Shown here piece by piece: positions 6,722 through 15,470 of a stretch of DNA of 46,293 nucleotides. Under the pieces are notes generated by a model. That model made no database searches and was not told the origin of the DNA. It worked only from the letters and a program-made list of their open reading frames with translations. Each line of letters starts with the position of its first letter. Position 1 is the stretch's first letter. This DNA comes from Xanthomonas maliensis. Lineage in GTDB: Bacteria > Pseudomonadota > Gammaproteobacteria > Xanthomonadales > Xanthomonadaceae. The position numbers and the translations under genes are program-made. Location of the stretch: the NCBI RefSeq assembly GCF_009192945.1, contig NZ_NSET01000001.1, forward strand, positions 1 through 46,293, given 5' to 3'.

Positions 6722-8824
6722 TCAGTTGGCCAGGCGCTGCCACAGGAAGCTGTATTTGAGCGCTTCCAGGTGCGCTTCCTGCGCATTATCGGCTGCACCG
6801 CCGTGGCCGCCTTCGATGTTCTCGTAGAACGTGACGTCCTTGCCGGCATCGATCATCTTGGCGGCCAGCTTGCGGGCATGCCCGGGATGTACGCGATCGT
6901 CGCGGGTGGAGGTGGTGAACATCACCGGTGGGTAGGTCTTGTGGGGGTCGAACAGGTGATAGGGCGAGAAGGTGCGGATGAAGGTCCAATCGCTTGTGTC
7001 CGGATCGCCGTACTCGCCCATCCACGATGCGCCGGCCAGGAGATGGCTGAAGCGGCGCATGTCCAGTAGCGGCGATTCGACCACCACGGCGCCGAACAGC
7101 TGCGGATATTGCATCAGCATGTTGCCGGCCATCAGTCCGCCGTTGCTGCCGCCCTCCACGGCCAGATGCCTGGGCGAGGTGATCTTGCGCGCGACCAGAT
7201 CCTGCGCCACCGCCGCCATGTCCTCATACGCGGTGTGGCGGTTCTGTTTGAGCGCGGCATCGTGCCAGCGCGGGCCGTACTCGCCGCCGCCGCGGAGATT
7301 GGCGACGGCATAGACGCCGCCTTTGTCCAGCCAGCCACGCCCTAGCGCGCCGGAATACCAAGGCGTCATCGAGATTTCGAAGCCACCGTAGCCGTAGATG
7401 AGTGTCGGCGCGTTGCCGTCGAGCGAGCGCTGTTGCGGGCGCACCAGAAAATACGGAACGCGGGTGCCGTCCTTGCTGGTAGCAAAGTGCTGTTCGATGG
7501 TCTGCGTGCTGGCATCGAAAAAGGCGGGCAGGGTCTTCAACGGCGTCGGCGCGCTGCCGATGTCTACCAGCGACAACGTCGTCGGCGTCAAAAAGTCGCT
7601 GGCGAACATCCACACCGCGTCGCTGTCGTCGGCGTCCACCGCGCGGACTGCGACGGTGCCGAATGACGGTGCACCAATGAAGTCGCTGCTTACCCAACCT
7701 TGCGGCGATGGTGTGAGGACGCGCACGCGGCTCTTGACGTCGTCCAGCAGGTTCAAGACCAGATGCGAGCGGGTCCAGGACACGTCTTCCAACGACGTGG
7801 TGTCGCTTGGCTCGAACAGCACCTCGAACCTGCGCTTGCCGAGCATGTAGTCGTCGAAGCGCGTGGCCAATAAGGTGCCGGCCTTGTAGGTGTTGTCGCC
7901 GACGGTCCAGGGATCGCGCAGTTGCAGCGTCAGCCATTCGCGCATGACGACCTTTCTCGCCGAGTCGGGAGCGTCGACCTGGGCCAGCGTGCCGTCCTGC
8001 TTGCGCAGGAACATCCGGTTGTCATGCAGCTGCAGCGTGCGCTCGACAAAGTCGCGCTCGAATCCAGGCGTGTCGTCATGCCAGGCCGAGACCGCGACAT
8101 CGTCGGTCTGGCCTTCGTACACAGTCGTCGCTGCTCGCAACGGTGTGCCGCGCTTCCACAGTTTGACGATGCGCGGATAGCCGGAGCTGGTCAGCGTGCC
8201 GGCACCCAAGTCGGTTGTGAGATAAACCGTGTCCTGATCGATCCAGCTCAAGCCGCCCTTCGCCTCGGGCCGGAAGAAGCCATCCTTGACCCACTGTTTG
8301 GTGGTCAGGTCGAACTCGCGGGTGACGTCCGCGTCCGCGCCACCGCGCGATAGCGCGATCAGGCAGCGACGGTACTGCGGGCGCAGGCAACTGGCATCGT
8401 GCCAGACCCAGCTCTCGCCCTCCGTCTTGTTGAGCGCGTCCAGATCCAGCACGGTGTCCCATGCGGGCGAGGCCTTGCGGTATTCGTCCAACGTGGTGCG
8501 GCGCCACACTCCGCGCGGATGCTGCTTGTCCTGCCAGAAGTTGTAGTAATAGTCGCCTTGCTTGGTGACGTAGGGAATGGACGCATCGGAATCCAGCACC
8601 TCGCGGATGCTGGATTCCAGTTGTTTAAAGTTCGCAGTGCCGGCCAGGCGTGCTTCCGTCTTGGCGTTCTGTGCTTTGACCCAGGCCAGCGCCTTGGCGC
8701 CGCTGACGTCTTCCAACCAGAGATAGGGATCGTGCGTGGCATCGTCATCTTTCGTGGCTGCCCAGGCAACGGCGCCGATCGCGCACAGACCGAGGGCCAG
8801 GCAGACCGAAGTGAGCTTGGACAT
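6722..8824 (-). CDS. Secreted prolyl oligopeptidase (peptidase family S9A)
   Basis: A 700-residue preprotein. A signal peptide (LTSVCLALGLCAIGAVAWA) precedes the S9A propeller start HDPYLWLEDVSG. The C-terminal alpha/beta-hydrolase domain holds the triad: Ser about 560 in EGGSNGG, Asp about 642 in STRDDRVHPGH, and His about 674 in EGGHGG. It would cleave short peptides after proline in the periplasm or outside the cell. The ATG at 8824 was chosen because the signal peptide begins there; the frame is open further upstream but with unprotein-like sequence. The gene seems monocistronic. A second S9 peptidase lies at 29958. Confidence 0.93.
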   Translation of the reverse strand: MSKLTSVCLALGLCAIGAVAWAATKDDDATHDPYLWLEDVSGAKALAWVKAQNAKTEARLAGTANFKQLESSIREVLDSDASIPYVTKQGDYYYNFWQDKQHPRGVWRRTTLDEYRKASPAWDTVLDLDALNKTEGESWVWHDASCLRPQYRRCLIALSRGGADADVTREFDLTTKQWVKDGFFRPEAKGGLSWIDQDTVYLTTDLGAGTLTSSGYPRIVKLWKRGTPLRAATTVYEGQTDDVAVSAWHDDTPGFERDFVERTLQLHDNRMFLRKQDGTLAQVDAPDSARKVVMREWLTLQLRDPWTVGDNTYKAGTLLATRFDDYMLGKRRFEVLFEPSDTTSLEDVSWTRSHLVLNLLDDVKSRVRVLTPSPQGWVSSDFIGAPSFGTVAVRAVDADDSDAVWMFASDFLTPTTLSLVDIGSAPTPLKTLPAFFDASTQTIEQHFATSKDGTRVPYFLVRPQQRSLDGNAPTLIYGYGGFEISMTPWYSGALGRGWLDKGGVYAVANLRGGGEYGPRWHDAALKQNRHTAYEDMAAVAQDLVARKITSPRHLAVEGGSNGGLMAGNMLMQYPQLFGAVVVESPLLDMRRFSHLLAGASWMGEYGDPDTSDWTFIRTFSPYHLFDPHKTYPPVMFTTSTRDDRVHPGHARKLAAKMIDAGKDVTFYENIEGGHGGAADNAQEAHLEALKYSFLWQRLAN

Positions 8825-9208
8825 AAAGGAGTTTCTGGCAGGGAACGGGCTGGAGACCGTAGCACGCGATACGCGGCACGCCGCCCGCAGAAGACGCGAA
8901 TGGCGCGCGGTCGCGTCGCTGCAAGCGAACCGATGCGATGGTTTGCTGCCGCGTCGGCGACGCGCGAATACGCGGAGCTCTCGGTGGGCCACCGCCTCTG
9001 CCTCCTTGCCGCGGGTTGCCTGTTATACCTGTGCGCGCCGGGTGTCCGTTCGAGGGCGCTTGGTGTCTGTTCGCCAGCAGCGTCGCAACTGCGCCTAGGC
9101 TCAGAGGGCCGAGCCCTGCGGGGACTATTGTTGTCCGAACCGGGCGGCGTTCGCACCCGTTGGTGCTCAGTCGCCCGTCTTCCGATGAAAAGATTCTTGA
9201 GGCAGCCC
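8825..9208. other. Divergent intergenic region
   Basis: It lies between the prolyl oligopeptidase gene (minus) and a small secreted protein gene (plus). No gene is seen. A TTATACC run near 9025 could be part of a promoter, but no good partner hexamer was found. Confidence 0.4.
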
Positions 9209-9592
9209 ATGAACCGAAATATTAAGCTTGGAAGAGTTCGAGCCATCGTGCCGACTGCGTTGCTCGCAGTGGCAATGGCAGCCAGTTCCTCGGCCAATGC
9301 CGCCGACCCTGCGATGGCAACCAGAATCACGAGCAATGTGCTGAAGGCAATGGCTGTATTGGTGCAGGGTAATGGCTTGAGCCAATGCGTGATGGTGCTG
9401 TATGAAAGGCCTGTGCTGGGGCCGACTCTGAGGCTGAATACCAGCCAGAATTATCAGCTTTATGCGATGTCCACCACCAACTGTCAGCCTGGTACTGGTT
9501 TGGCTGGGCTCCGTGGTTCGATCGGCTTTCAAGGATCCAACTCGGGGACCTTGGACATCACGCTCAATAATTCCGGATTTTCGTACCGCTGA
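9209..9592 (+). CDS. Small secreted protein of unknown function
   Basis: A 127-residue preprotein with a signal peptide (IVPTALLAVAMAASSSANA, cleavage near ANA-AD). The mature part has two cysteines (LSQCVM and TTNCQPG) and a Gly/Ser/Asn-rich C-terminus. The ATG at 9209 is preceded by GAGG at good spacing; an in-frame ATG at 9185 lacks a ribosome-binding site. The layout (LGPTLRL, then YQLYAMSTTNC, then a beta-like tail) echoes the protein at 909 (TGPSLLY, YSVRGFGTSDC), which suggests a distant shared family. No function can be assigned. Confidence 0.75.
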   Translation: MNRNIKLGRVRAIVPTALLAVAMAASSSANAADPAMATRITSNVLKAMAVLVQGNGLSQCVMVLYERPVLGPTLRLNTSQNYQLYAMSTTNCQPGTGLAGLRGSIGFQGSNSGTLDITLNNSGFSYR

Positions 9593-9632
9593 CCGCGCCT
9601 GTCGGTAGCGCGCTGCTGGCCAGTCTGCGCGG
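9593..9632. terminator. Possible shared hairpin between converging genes
   Basis: ACCGCGC next to the stop of the plus-strand gene can pair with GCGCGGT just before the stop of the minus-strand gene. The loop of about 27 bases is long and there is no T-run. Weak candidate. Confidence 0.3.
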
Positions 9633-10046
9633 TTAAAACCACAGGTCGCGAACACAGCGACCATCCGATGGCAGGTCATCGAAGCTGTCCAGGCCATCGA
9701 AGTGATCGATGGCCAGGTGGGCCACAGCATCCGGCTCGGCCAGCCGGATGTTCACCGCCATCCGGCGACGCCCATCCTGCTCCAGACGCAGGCCACGCCA
9801 GCACAGGACGCAGCCGCAGGTTGGGCAGAAGTGGATCTCGAGCACGGGGTTGGCTTTGCCGGCGCGCGCATATGTCTGTGTCGGTCCATGCAAGCGGATG
9901 CGTTCGTGCTCGAAGTCGTATGCCCACAGGGTGCCGTAGCGGCGACACAGCGTACAGTTGCACGCCGTGATCGAGCCTGGATCGCCCGATAGCGTCCAGC
10001 TCGCGCTTCCGCAGTGGCAAGCGCCGGTGAGCACGTCTGGCGTCAT
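9633..10046 (-). CDS. GFA-family (CENP-V/GFA domain) zinc protein
   Basis: A 137-residue protein with the cysteine pattern of the glutathione-dependent formaldehyde-activating enzyme-like fold: GACHCG (Cys10, Cys12), ACNCTLC (Cys29, 31, 34), and a later HFCPTCGC cluster at about 72-77. These bind structural zinc and, in the true enzyme, a glutathione adduct. Many members have unknown substrates, so formaldehyde activation should not be assumed. The start at 10046 gives a standard-length protein; the frame is open further upstream. It ends 40 bases from the converging gene at 9592. Confidence 0.88.
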   Translation of the reverse strand: MTPDVLTGACHCGSASWTLSGDPGSITACNCTLCRRYGTLWAYDFEHERIRLHGPTQTYARAGKANPVLEIHFCPTCGCVLCWRGLRLEQDGRRRMAVNIRLAEPDAVAHLAIDHFDGLDSFDDLPSDGRCVRDLWF

Positions 10047-10241
10047 CGCAGCGCCTCCTGTCCTTGCATGATGGCGACAATCTAGCAGGTCGGCGTTGCG
10101 ATCAGGTCGCGTCCTCACGCCGTGCTGCGCAGCCGCGCATACAGTGACCGGCGAGACCCAATGACGGGCAGTCGTCCGCATTGCGGGCTCATCCATGCGT
10201 ATCGCCGCGTCTTTGCCTACCGCCGCCATCGAGGAGCCGCC

Positions 10242-11009
10242 ATGTCCATCGACCTGCAGCAGTCCCACGCCGATCTCGCGCGCCGCATGGTGTTGCGCAA
10301 TGCCTTACTGACCAGTGCGGCGATGATCGCGCCGGGCGTGATGGCCAAGGATGCGCAGCCGCTCAGCGCGCCCCGTGGCAAGGCGGCCGGCGACGGCGCG
10401 GCGTTGACGCTGGGCATGGTGGTGTTCGAGGGCTTTCAGCTGCTGGATGTGTTCGGGCCGCTGGACATGTTCGGCAACCTCGGCGGCAAGGTGCGGATCG
10501 TCGTGCTGGGCGAACGCAGCGGCGCCGTCGCCAGCAGTGCCGGGCCTGCGGTGATGGCCGAGCATGCCTTGGATGCGGCGCCGGCACTCGACACCCTGAT
10601 GGTGCCGGGCGGCATGGGGACACGGCGGGAGATCGACAACCCTACGCTCATCGCCGGCATCGCGCGGCTGGCACGCAGCACGACGCATGTCGCCAGCATC
10701 TGTACCGGCGCCGCGTTGCTGGCGCGCACCGGCCTGTTGGATGGACGCCGCGCGACCACCAACAAACGCGCCTTCCATTGGGTGACCACGCAGGGACCGA
10801 AGGTGGAGTGGGTGAAGCGGGCGCGCTGGGTCGAGGATGGCAATGTATTCACTTCCTCCGGCGTGTCAGCGGGCACCGACATGGCGCTGGCGTTGATCGC
10901 CAGAATGTTTGGCCATGCCGACGCCAAGAACGTCGCCGACATCGCCGAATACCGCTGGAACGAGGATGCCAGCGACGATCCGTTCACTGCGGCGATCGAT
11001 GCGGGTTGA
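10242..11009 (+). CDS. DJ-1/PfpI-family protein, isocyanide-hydratase-like
   Basis: A 255-residue protein. The DJ-1/PfpI domain starts near residue 56. It shows the InhA/AraC-amidase-like signature FEGFQLLDVFGPLDMFG, a nucleophile-elbow Cys154 in SICTGAALLA, and the Asp-containing strand LLDV. An N-terminal stretch with two arginines and a hydrophobic run (RRMVLRNALLTSAAMIAPGVMA) looks like an export signal, possibly Tat-like but without the full twin-arginine motif. GAGGAG precedes the ATG. Enzymatic activity, such as isonitrile hydration, is possible but not demonstrated by the motifs alone. Confidence 0.85.
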   Translation: MSIDLQQSHADLARRMVLRNALLTSAAMIAPGVMAKDAQPLSAPRGKAAGDGAALTLGMVVFEGFQLLDVFGPLDMFGNLGGKVRIVVLGERSGAVASSAGPAVMAEHALDAAPALDTLMVPGGMGTRREIDNPTLIAGIARLARSTTHVASICTGAALLARTGLLDGRRATTNKRAFHWVTTQGPKVEWVKRARWVEDGNVFTSSGVSAGTDMALALIARMFGHADAKNVADIAEYRWNEDASDDPFTAAIDAG

Positions 11010-11085
11010 AATACGACGGGGCCGTTTCTAAGGCGTTGCTGGATCAGGCCTCGGCAGCATTGCTTCTGCGCACAGCCCATCCTGC

Positions 11086-11103
11086 CCCAGGCGAACGCCT
11101 GGG
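11086..11103. terminator. Hairpin between converging genes
   Basis: A perfect 7-bp stem (CCCAGGC / GCCTGGG) with a GAAC loop, between the PfpI gene (plus) and the membrane-protein gene (minus, ends 11107). No T-run. It could serve both strands. Confidence 0.5.
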
Positions 11104-11106
11104 CGA

Positions 11107-11865
11107 TCAGACGCGCATCGGATCCGCATAGGGAGCTTGCGCTTGCCTGTCGACGCTGTCCTGGCGATTGGCCTCGGTCAGCAATCGCTCGTAGGACTGC
11201 ACGCGAATACGCAGACGGATGATGTGCCAGAACATGGCGTATGCAAGTAGCAGCGCGAAGGCCAGCACGCCCTGCGGCAGGCTGATCTTGCTCAACGCGG
11301 CCCAATCGCCCCAGTGCCAGTCCTTGAACTGCAGATAGAGCGCAAGCAGGATGGGAACGATGCCCAGCTTTTCCATGCTGCCGGTGACCAAACCCAGGCG
11401 CTCGTGCATGCCGGTGCGGAGGTCGCGCATAAAGGCTTCGCGGCGGCGTCGCTGTTCCAATGGAAATTGCCGCAGCGCTGCCACGATGGCCTGATACCGA
11501 TGAAATTCCTGCTCCATTTGGGTTGCGTGGTCGGCAAACGGGCTGCGAAAACTCGGCCACTCGCGGATGCCCATCAGGACGAACCAGACCAGAAAGCCAC
11601 TGAGCTCGACGGCGAGCCCGATCAGCGTCACATACAGGCCGGGCTTGCCGTCGAGCAGGCCGCCGACGATCAGCCCGACGCCGGCACCGATCAGCGCGAT
11701 GATCAAGCTCCAGCGCTCGACCGGGCCGGCGCGTCTCAGTTCGGTTGTTTGGACGTAGTGGCCCATTGCTACGGAGAGCGAGGGAAAGCTCAGGTCGGCA
11801 AGCGCTGCCGGTGCGTCAGCCGCGTCGGCGCCGGTTGAGACCATGGGGGGATCGTTGGCGTGCAT
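11107..11865 (-). CDS. Membrane protein of unknown function
   Basis: A 252-residue protein. Two adjacent hydrophobic segments (SLIIALIGAGVGLIVGGLL and YVTLIGLAVELSGFLVWFVL) are followed by a charged helical cytoplasmic-type region with RRRREAFMRDL. A further hydrophobic stretch (LGIVPILLALYL) and a C-terminal one (QGVLAFALLLAYAMFW) come next. The tail is charged. No family is recognised with confidence. The start is the ATG at 11865; the frame extends upstream to 11988, but that part looks non-coding. It is divergent from the CPBP protease gene. Confidence 0.7.
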   Translation of the reverse strand: MHANDPPMVSTGADAADAPAALADLSFPSLSVAMGHYVQTTELRRAGPVERWSLIIALIGAGVGLIVGGLLDGKPGLYVTLIGLAVELSGFLVWFVLMGIREWPSFRSPFADHATQMEQEFHRYQAIVAALRQFPLEQRRRREAFMRDLRTGMHERLGLVTGSMEKLGIVPILLALYLQFKDWHWGDWAALSKISLPQGVLAFALLLAYAMFWHIIRLRIRVQSYERLLTEANRQDSVDRQAQAPYADPMRV

Positions 11866-12053
11866 GAGGGCCTTGGCGGTCGAGCGCGTGACGCGCGGCT
11901 GCGGAGCCAGTATTCCGTAGCTGCCGATCCTGCGCCAGCGCCCTGCATGCACGGCAAGGCCCGCCCGTGCTGTGCCGCCCATCACCACGGACGCCGCGAC
12001 CGACAGCGCCTGCTGCTAGCATGGCGCGTCAAGCAAGGCATCGATCGATCACT

Positions 12054-12917
12054 ATGAGTGTGCAGATACTGATCGCGGGCATGGCGTGGCTGCCGTGGAT
12101 CGTGTTGTTCCCAGCGACCGTGTTGCTGTGGCGGGACCGCACGCGGACGCTCGGTGTGTGGGCAGTCGGCGTTGGCTATGCGCTGGCTGCGTTGGTCGGG
12201 CAACTGTCGGCGCCGTTCGTGTTTTCGCTGGCGGCCTTGCTGGTCGCCGGATGTGCCGTGATGCGGGGCCGTACGCGCGGTGTGCGTATCGCCGGCCATG
12301 TGCTGTTCGTGCTGACTGCCATCGCGCTTCGGCGGCATATCGCGCCGGGTTTCGACAATCCGCTGGCGTTGTCCGGCGTGGTGTCTGCCGGCGCGGTGCC
12401 GTACAAGGCCTATCTCAATCTCGACAAGACGCTCAGCGCGGTGTGGGTGGTTGCAGCGATCGCATGGCTGGACACCGCCGGGCCGACGCTACGCAGGCTC
12501 GGTCGCGGCGCGTTGATTGGGTTGGCGAGCTGTGTGGTGGTGGCGATGCTGGCCTTGAGTGCCGGCGTGGTGCGGGTGGAGCCGAAGCTGCCGGCGATGA
12601 CCTGGCTGTGGGCCTTGAACAACGTGTTGTTGGTCTGCTTTGCCGAAGAGGTGTTCTTCCGCGGTTATCTGCAGGGCGGGCTGGCGCGTTTGCTTGCCGG
12701 CCGTCGTGGCGGCGACTGGATGGCGATCGTGGCGGCGGCGCTGGTGTTCGGGGTGGCGCATGCGGACCAGGGCCCGGCGATGTTGCTATTGAGCGCGATC
12801 GCTGGCGTCGGCTACGGCATCGCCTATCGGCGTGCGGGCCTGGTCGGCGCGATCGCGGCGCATGCCATGCTCAATGTGGTGCACTTCCTGCTGCTGACCT
12901 ATCCCGCGCTGGCCTGA
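12054..12917 (+). CDS. CPBP-family (CAAX/Abi) intramembrane metalloprotease
   Basis: A 287-residue, very hydrophobic protein with about eight membrane segments. The CPBP motifs are present: Glu-Glu at 198-199 with Arg203 (FAEEVFFRGYL), His236 in FGVAHAD, and a final HAMLNVVHF motif. Bacterial members are probably membrane glutamic/metallo-type proteases with mostly unknown substrates; some protect against bacteriocins. The ATG at 12054 gives a membrane segment directly at the N-terminus; 12021 is an alternative. Its last 19 bases overlap the end of the converging hydrolase gene. Confidence 0.88.
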   Translation: MSVQILIAGMAWLPWIVLFPATVLLWRDRTRTLGVWAVGVGYALAALVGQLSAPFVFSLAALLVAGCAVMRGRTRGVRIAGHVLFVLTAIALRRHIAPGFDNPLALSGVVSAGAVPYKAYLNLDKTLSAVWVVAAIAWLDTAGPTLRRLGRGALIGLASCVVVAMLALSAGVVRVEPKLPAMTWLWALNNVLLVCFAEEVFFRGYLQGGLARLLAGRRGGDWMAIVAAALVFGVAHADQGPAMLLLSAIAGVGYGIAYRRAGLVGAIAAHAMLNVVHFLLLTYPALA

Positions 12918-13744
12918 GCAGCGCGCGGCAACATCGCGTGCAGGAAGTCCAGCGACGCCTGCACGACGGTGCCGGCAAGCGGAGTCTTGTGCGGCGAGCC
13001 GATCACATGCGCGCCGGCGGCAAACGCCTGAGCCCGCTTGTGTGCCGGCGGGGTTCCCAACGCAGCGAACATGGCCAGCATCGCGGGAACGGAGGCGGTC
13101 TGGTCTTCTTCACCGTCCGGGCTGCGGAAATAGCCCAGGAACACTGGGCAGCGCACCTGCGGCCATGGCGGGTTGTCGGCGTTGGCGCGAAAGATCGCAC
13201 GTAGAGCGCGGAAACCGTCTGGATGCACGGCGTCGGACCAATAGGCCTGCACGGCCGGCGTGCGGGGGCGCGGATCCACCCGCGGCGCATTGCCTTCGCA
13301 GGCCTGATCCAGCAGGGCGGGGTCGGCGGCCTGCACGCCAGGGGACCAGGCGACGACCGCGGCGATCGCATCCGGGTGGTTGGCCGCCAGCCACAGACCC
13401 AGGGTGGCGCCCAGCGACGAGCCGACGATGATCACTGCCTCGCCCAGGGCGCAGGCCTGCTGCAGTGCTGCTTCGGCCGACGCCTGCAGGCCGGCGCGGC
13501 TCAATCCGCGCATCGCATCGGCGGCGCGCTGGCCATGTCCGGGCCACCGATGGACGTAGAGGTTGGCGTCCAGCGCGGCGGCCATCTGTTCGGGAAATGC
13601 GCCCGCTTCGCCAGGGCTGGCGGTGAAGCCATGCAGGTACAGCAGGACACGTGGCTGACGTACGCCGGCCGCGTGGCGCCAGTGAAGGCGCGCTGCGTTG
13701 CCGGGTTTGAGGTCGTCAGGCGTTTGGATGTCGCCGCTGTGCAT
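12899..13744 (-). CDS. Alpha/beta-fold hydrolase
   Basis: A 281-residue protein. It has an oxyanion-type HGFTASPGE segment (38-46), a nucleophile elbow GSSLGA (Ser110), and a C-terminal GAHVIGSP segment that would supply the catalytic His. It is close in type to carboxylesterases or lysophospholipase-like hydrolases; the substrate is unknown. The ATG at 13744 overlaps the 3' end of the hybrid kinase gene by 29 bases, so it is likely translated as the third gene of the HPt-kinase-hydrolase operon. Its stop overlaps that of the CPBP protease gene on the other strand. Confidence 0.85.
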   Translation of the reverse strand: MHSGDIQTPDDLKPGNAARLHWRHAAGVRQPRVLLYLHGFTASPGEAGAFPEQMAAALDANLYVHRWPGHGQRAADAMRGLSRAGLQASAEAALQQACALGEAVIIVGSSLGATLGLWLAANHPDAIAAVVAWSPGVQAADPALLDQACEGNAPRVDPRPRTPAVQAYWSDAVHPDGFRALRAIFRANADNPPWPQVRCPVFLGYFRSPDGEEDQTASVPAMLAMFAALGTPPAHKRAQAFAAGAHVIGSPHKTPLAGTVVQASLDFLHAMLPRAAQASAG

Positions 13745-15464
13745 GCTGTTGGACGATGGCCAGGAGTTCGTAGGCGTTGATCGGTTTTGCCAGATAGCCG
13801 GCGACACCGACGGCGGCCGCGTCGCGGATCGAGTCGCTGCGGGTGTCGGCGGTGAGCACGACGATCGGCGGCAGGCTGTCGGCTGCCTTGGCGACCTCGT
13901 GCAAGGCATCCCAGCCGGATTTGCCGGGCATGTGCAGGTCCATGAACACCAGATCCGGCGCGGCCTCGCGAATTCGCTGCAGGGCGGCGTCGCCGTCGGC
14001 ATGGAAGCTGACGCGATGGCCGGCATGCGAGAGCAGGTTGTCGATCACCACGCGATTGGTCTCCATGTCTTCGAAGACCAGGCAATGCAGGGAAGGTACC
14101 GTGTGGCGGTGTTCTTCCAGCGCTTCGCGCAGACCCTGTGCGGTGCGGCTGCCGTCGCTCGCCGCCGCGGCGCTGAAGCGCCAGCGGAAGATGCTGCCGC
14201 CGCTGGGGTTGTCGTCCACGCTCAAGCTGCCCTGCATCGCATCGGACACCGAGCGCGCGATGTACAGGCCCAGGCCGACGCCACCCTCGGTGCGGCTGGA
14301 GCCGGTGCTGACCTGCTGGAACGGCGCAAAGATCGCCTCCTTTTTGTCGGCGGGGATGCCGATGCCGCTGTCGGCAACGGTGACTGCGATCTCCCAGCGC
14401 GCCTCCGCGCGTTGGGCGGCGATCGTCAGCGCGACCTGGCCGCCAGCCGGGGTGAACTTGATCGCGTTGGTGACCAGATTGGTGATCACCTGTTCGATGC
14501 GGCCTTCGTCGCCCATCAGGCAGACCGGTGCATCGGCGTCGACATGGAACTCGATGGCCACCCCCTTGGCGGAGGCGGCGTTGGCGCAGATCGCCTGCAC
14601 CGTACGCATCACGTCCATCAGGTCGAGCGGCCTGTCGGCCAGCAGTAGCCGATTGCCGTCGATGCTGGCCACGTCCAGCACTGCATCGACGCGATGCCGC
14701 AACGCGCTGGCATTGGCGCTGACCATTTGCATCAGGTCGCGCTGCTCCTTGCGCAGCGCGCCGGCATCGATCAGCTGCGCGCAGTTGATGATGGCGTTCA
14801 ACGGCGTACGCAACTCATGGCTCATGGTGCTGATGAAGCGGCTTTGCGATTCGCGCGAGGCCAGCGCCTGGAAGGCGATCTCCTGCATCGCCAGCAGCAT
14901 GCGCGCCACCATCAACGGCAGGATCACGGTCAGTGCGACCGCATGCACGAAGTAGGCCGGCCGGGACAGCCAATAGCCCTTGGGTGCGGTGAACAACAAC
15001 ACCAGCACGATGCCGATCAGCGCTGGCTTGATCGCCTTCCTGCCATAGCGCGCCACCGCGGCGATGGTGATGAAGGGCAGGAAGGCGTTGAGCCAGATCA
15101 GCAGAATGAAGGAGAAGTAGGTCTGGATGCCGATCAACAGCAGATTCATCACGAATCCGGCACCGTCCAGCCAGTCCGCTGCCGGCACGATGCGACGGCG
15201 CACGAGCACCATCCACACTACCGAGGCCACCAGGAAGGCGACCGTCCACGGGAACACCGTTACCGCTTCCTTGAGCAGCACCGGCTGCGGCCCATACATC
15301 CAGGCACCGCTCCAGACGGTGACGATCAACTGGATCAGCACGCGGCCGACGCAAGCGCGATATTCCAGGAACGACTCGAAGATCTTGACCAGCCGATCGT
15401 TCTTGAGTTGCTTGGCGGCGAGGATCAGGCCTGGCGCTTCGAACTGTTCCGTATTGCCCGCCAT
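13716..15464 (-). CDS. Hybrid sensor histidine kinase/response regulator, RpfC-like
   Basis: A 582-residue protein. Several membrane helices span about 40-190. The HisKA domain with SHELRTP (His216) follows. The ATPase domain shows NLVTNAIKFTPAGG, DSGIGIP and GVGLGLYI. A C-terminal receiver has phospho-acceptor Asp at about 509 (VFMDLHMPGKSG) and Lys at about 560 (LAKPI). The membrane region plus kinase plus receiver resemble RpfC, the DSF sensor, but no C-terminal HPt domain is present; that module is encoded separately just upstream (15471). Phosphate would flow His to Asp, then to HPt. The ligand and final regulator are not known from this window. Confidence 0.92.
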   Translation of the reverse strand: MAGNTEQFEAPGLILAAKQLKNDRLVKIFESFLEYRACVGRVLIQLIVTVWSGAWMYGPQPVLLKEAVTVFPWTVAFLVASVVWMVLVRRRIVPAADWLDGAGFVMNLLLIGIQTYFSFILLIWLNAFLPFITIAAVARYGRKAIKPALIGIVLVLLFTAPKGYWLSRPAYFVHAVALTVILPLMVARMLLAMQEIAFQALASRESQSRFISTMSHELRTPLNAIINCAQLIDAGALRKEQRDLMQMVSANASALRHRVDAVLDVASIDGNRLLLADRPLDLMDVMRTVQAICANAASAKGVAIEFHVDADAPVCLMGDEGRIEQVITNLVTNAIKFTPAGGQVALTIAAQRAEARWEIAVTVADSGIGIPADKKEAIFAPFQQVSTGSSRTEGGVGLGLYIARSVSDAMQGSLSVDDNPSGGSIFRWRFSAAAASDGSRTAQGLREALEEHRHTVPSLHCLVFEDMETNRVVIDNLLSHAGHRVSFHADGDAALQRIREAAPDLVFMDLHMPGKSGWDALHEVAKAADSLPPIVVLTADTRSDSIRDAAAVGVAGYLAKPINAYELLAIVQQHAQRRHPNA

Positions 15465-15470
15465 CTGCGA

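Noticed and set aside
6243..6743. 166-codon minus-strand frame between the prolyl oligopeptidase gene and the operon
   Set aside because: No ribosome-binding site, no recognisable domain and an Arg/Ser/Cys-heavy composition typical of non-coding reading in GC-rich DNA.
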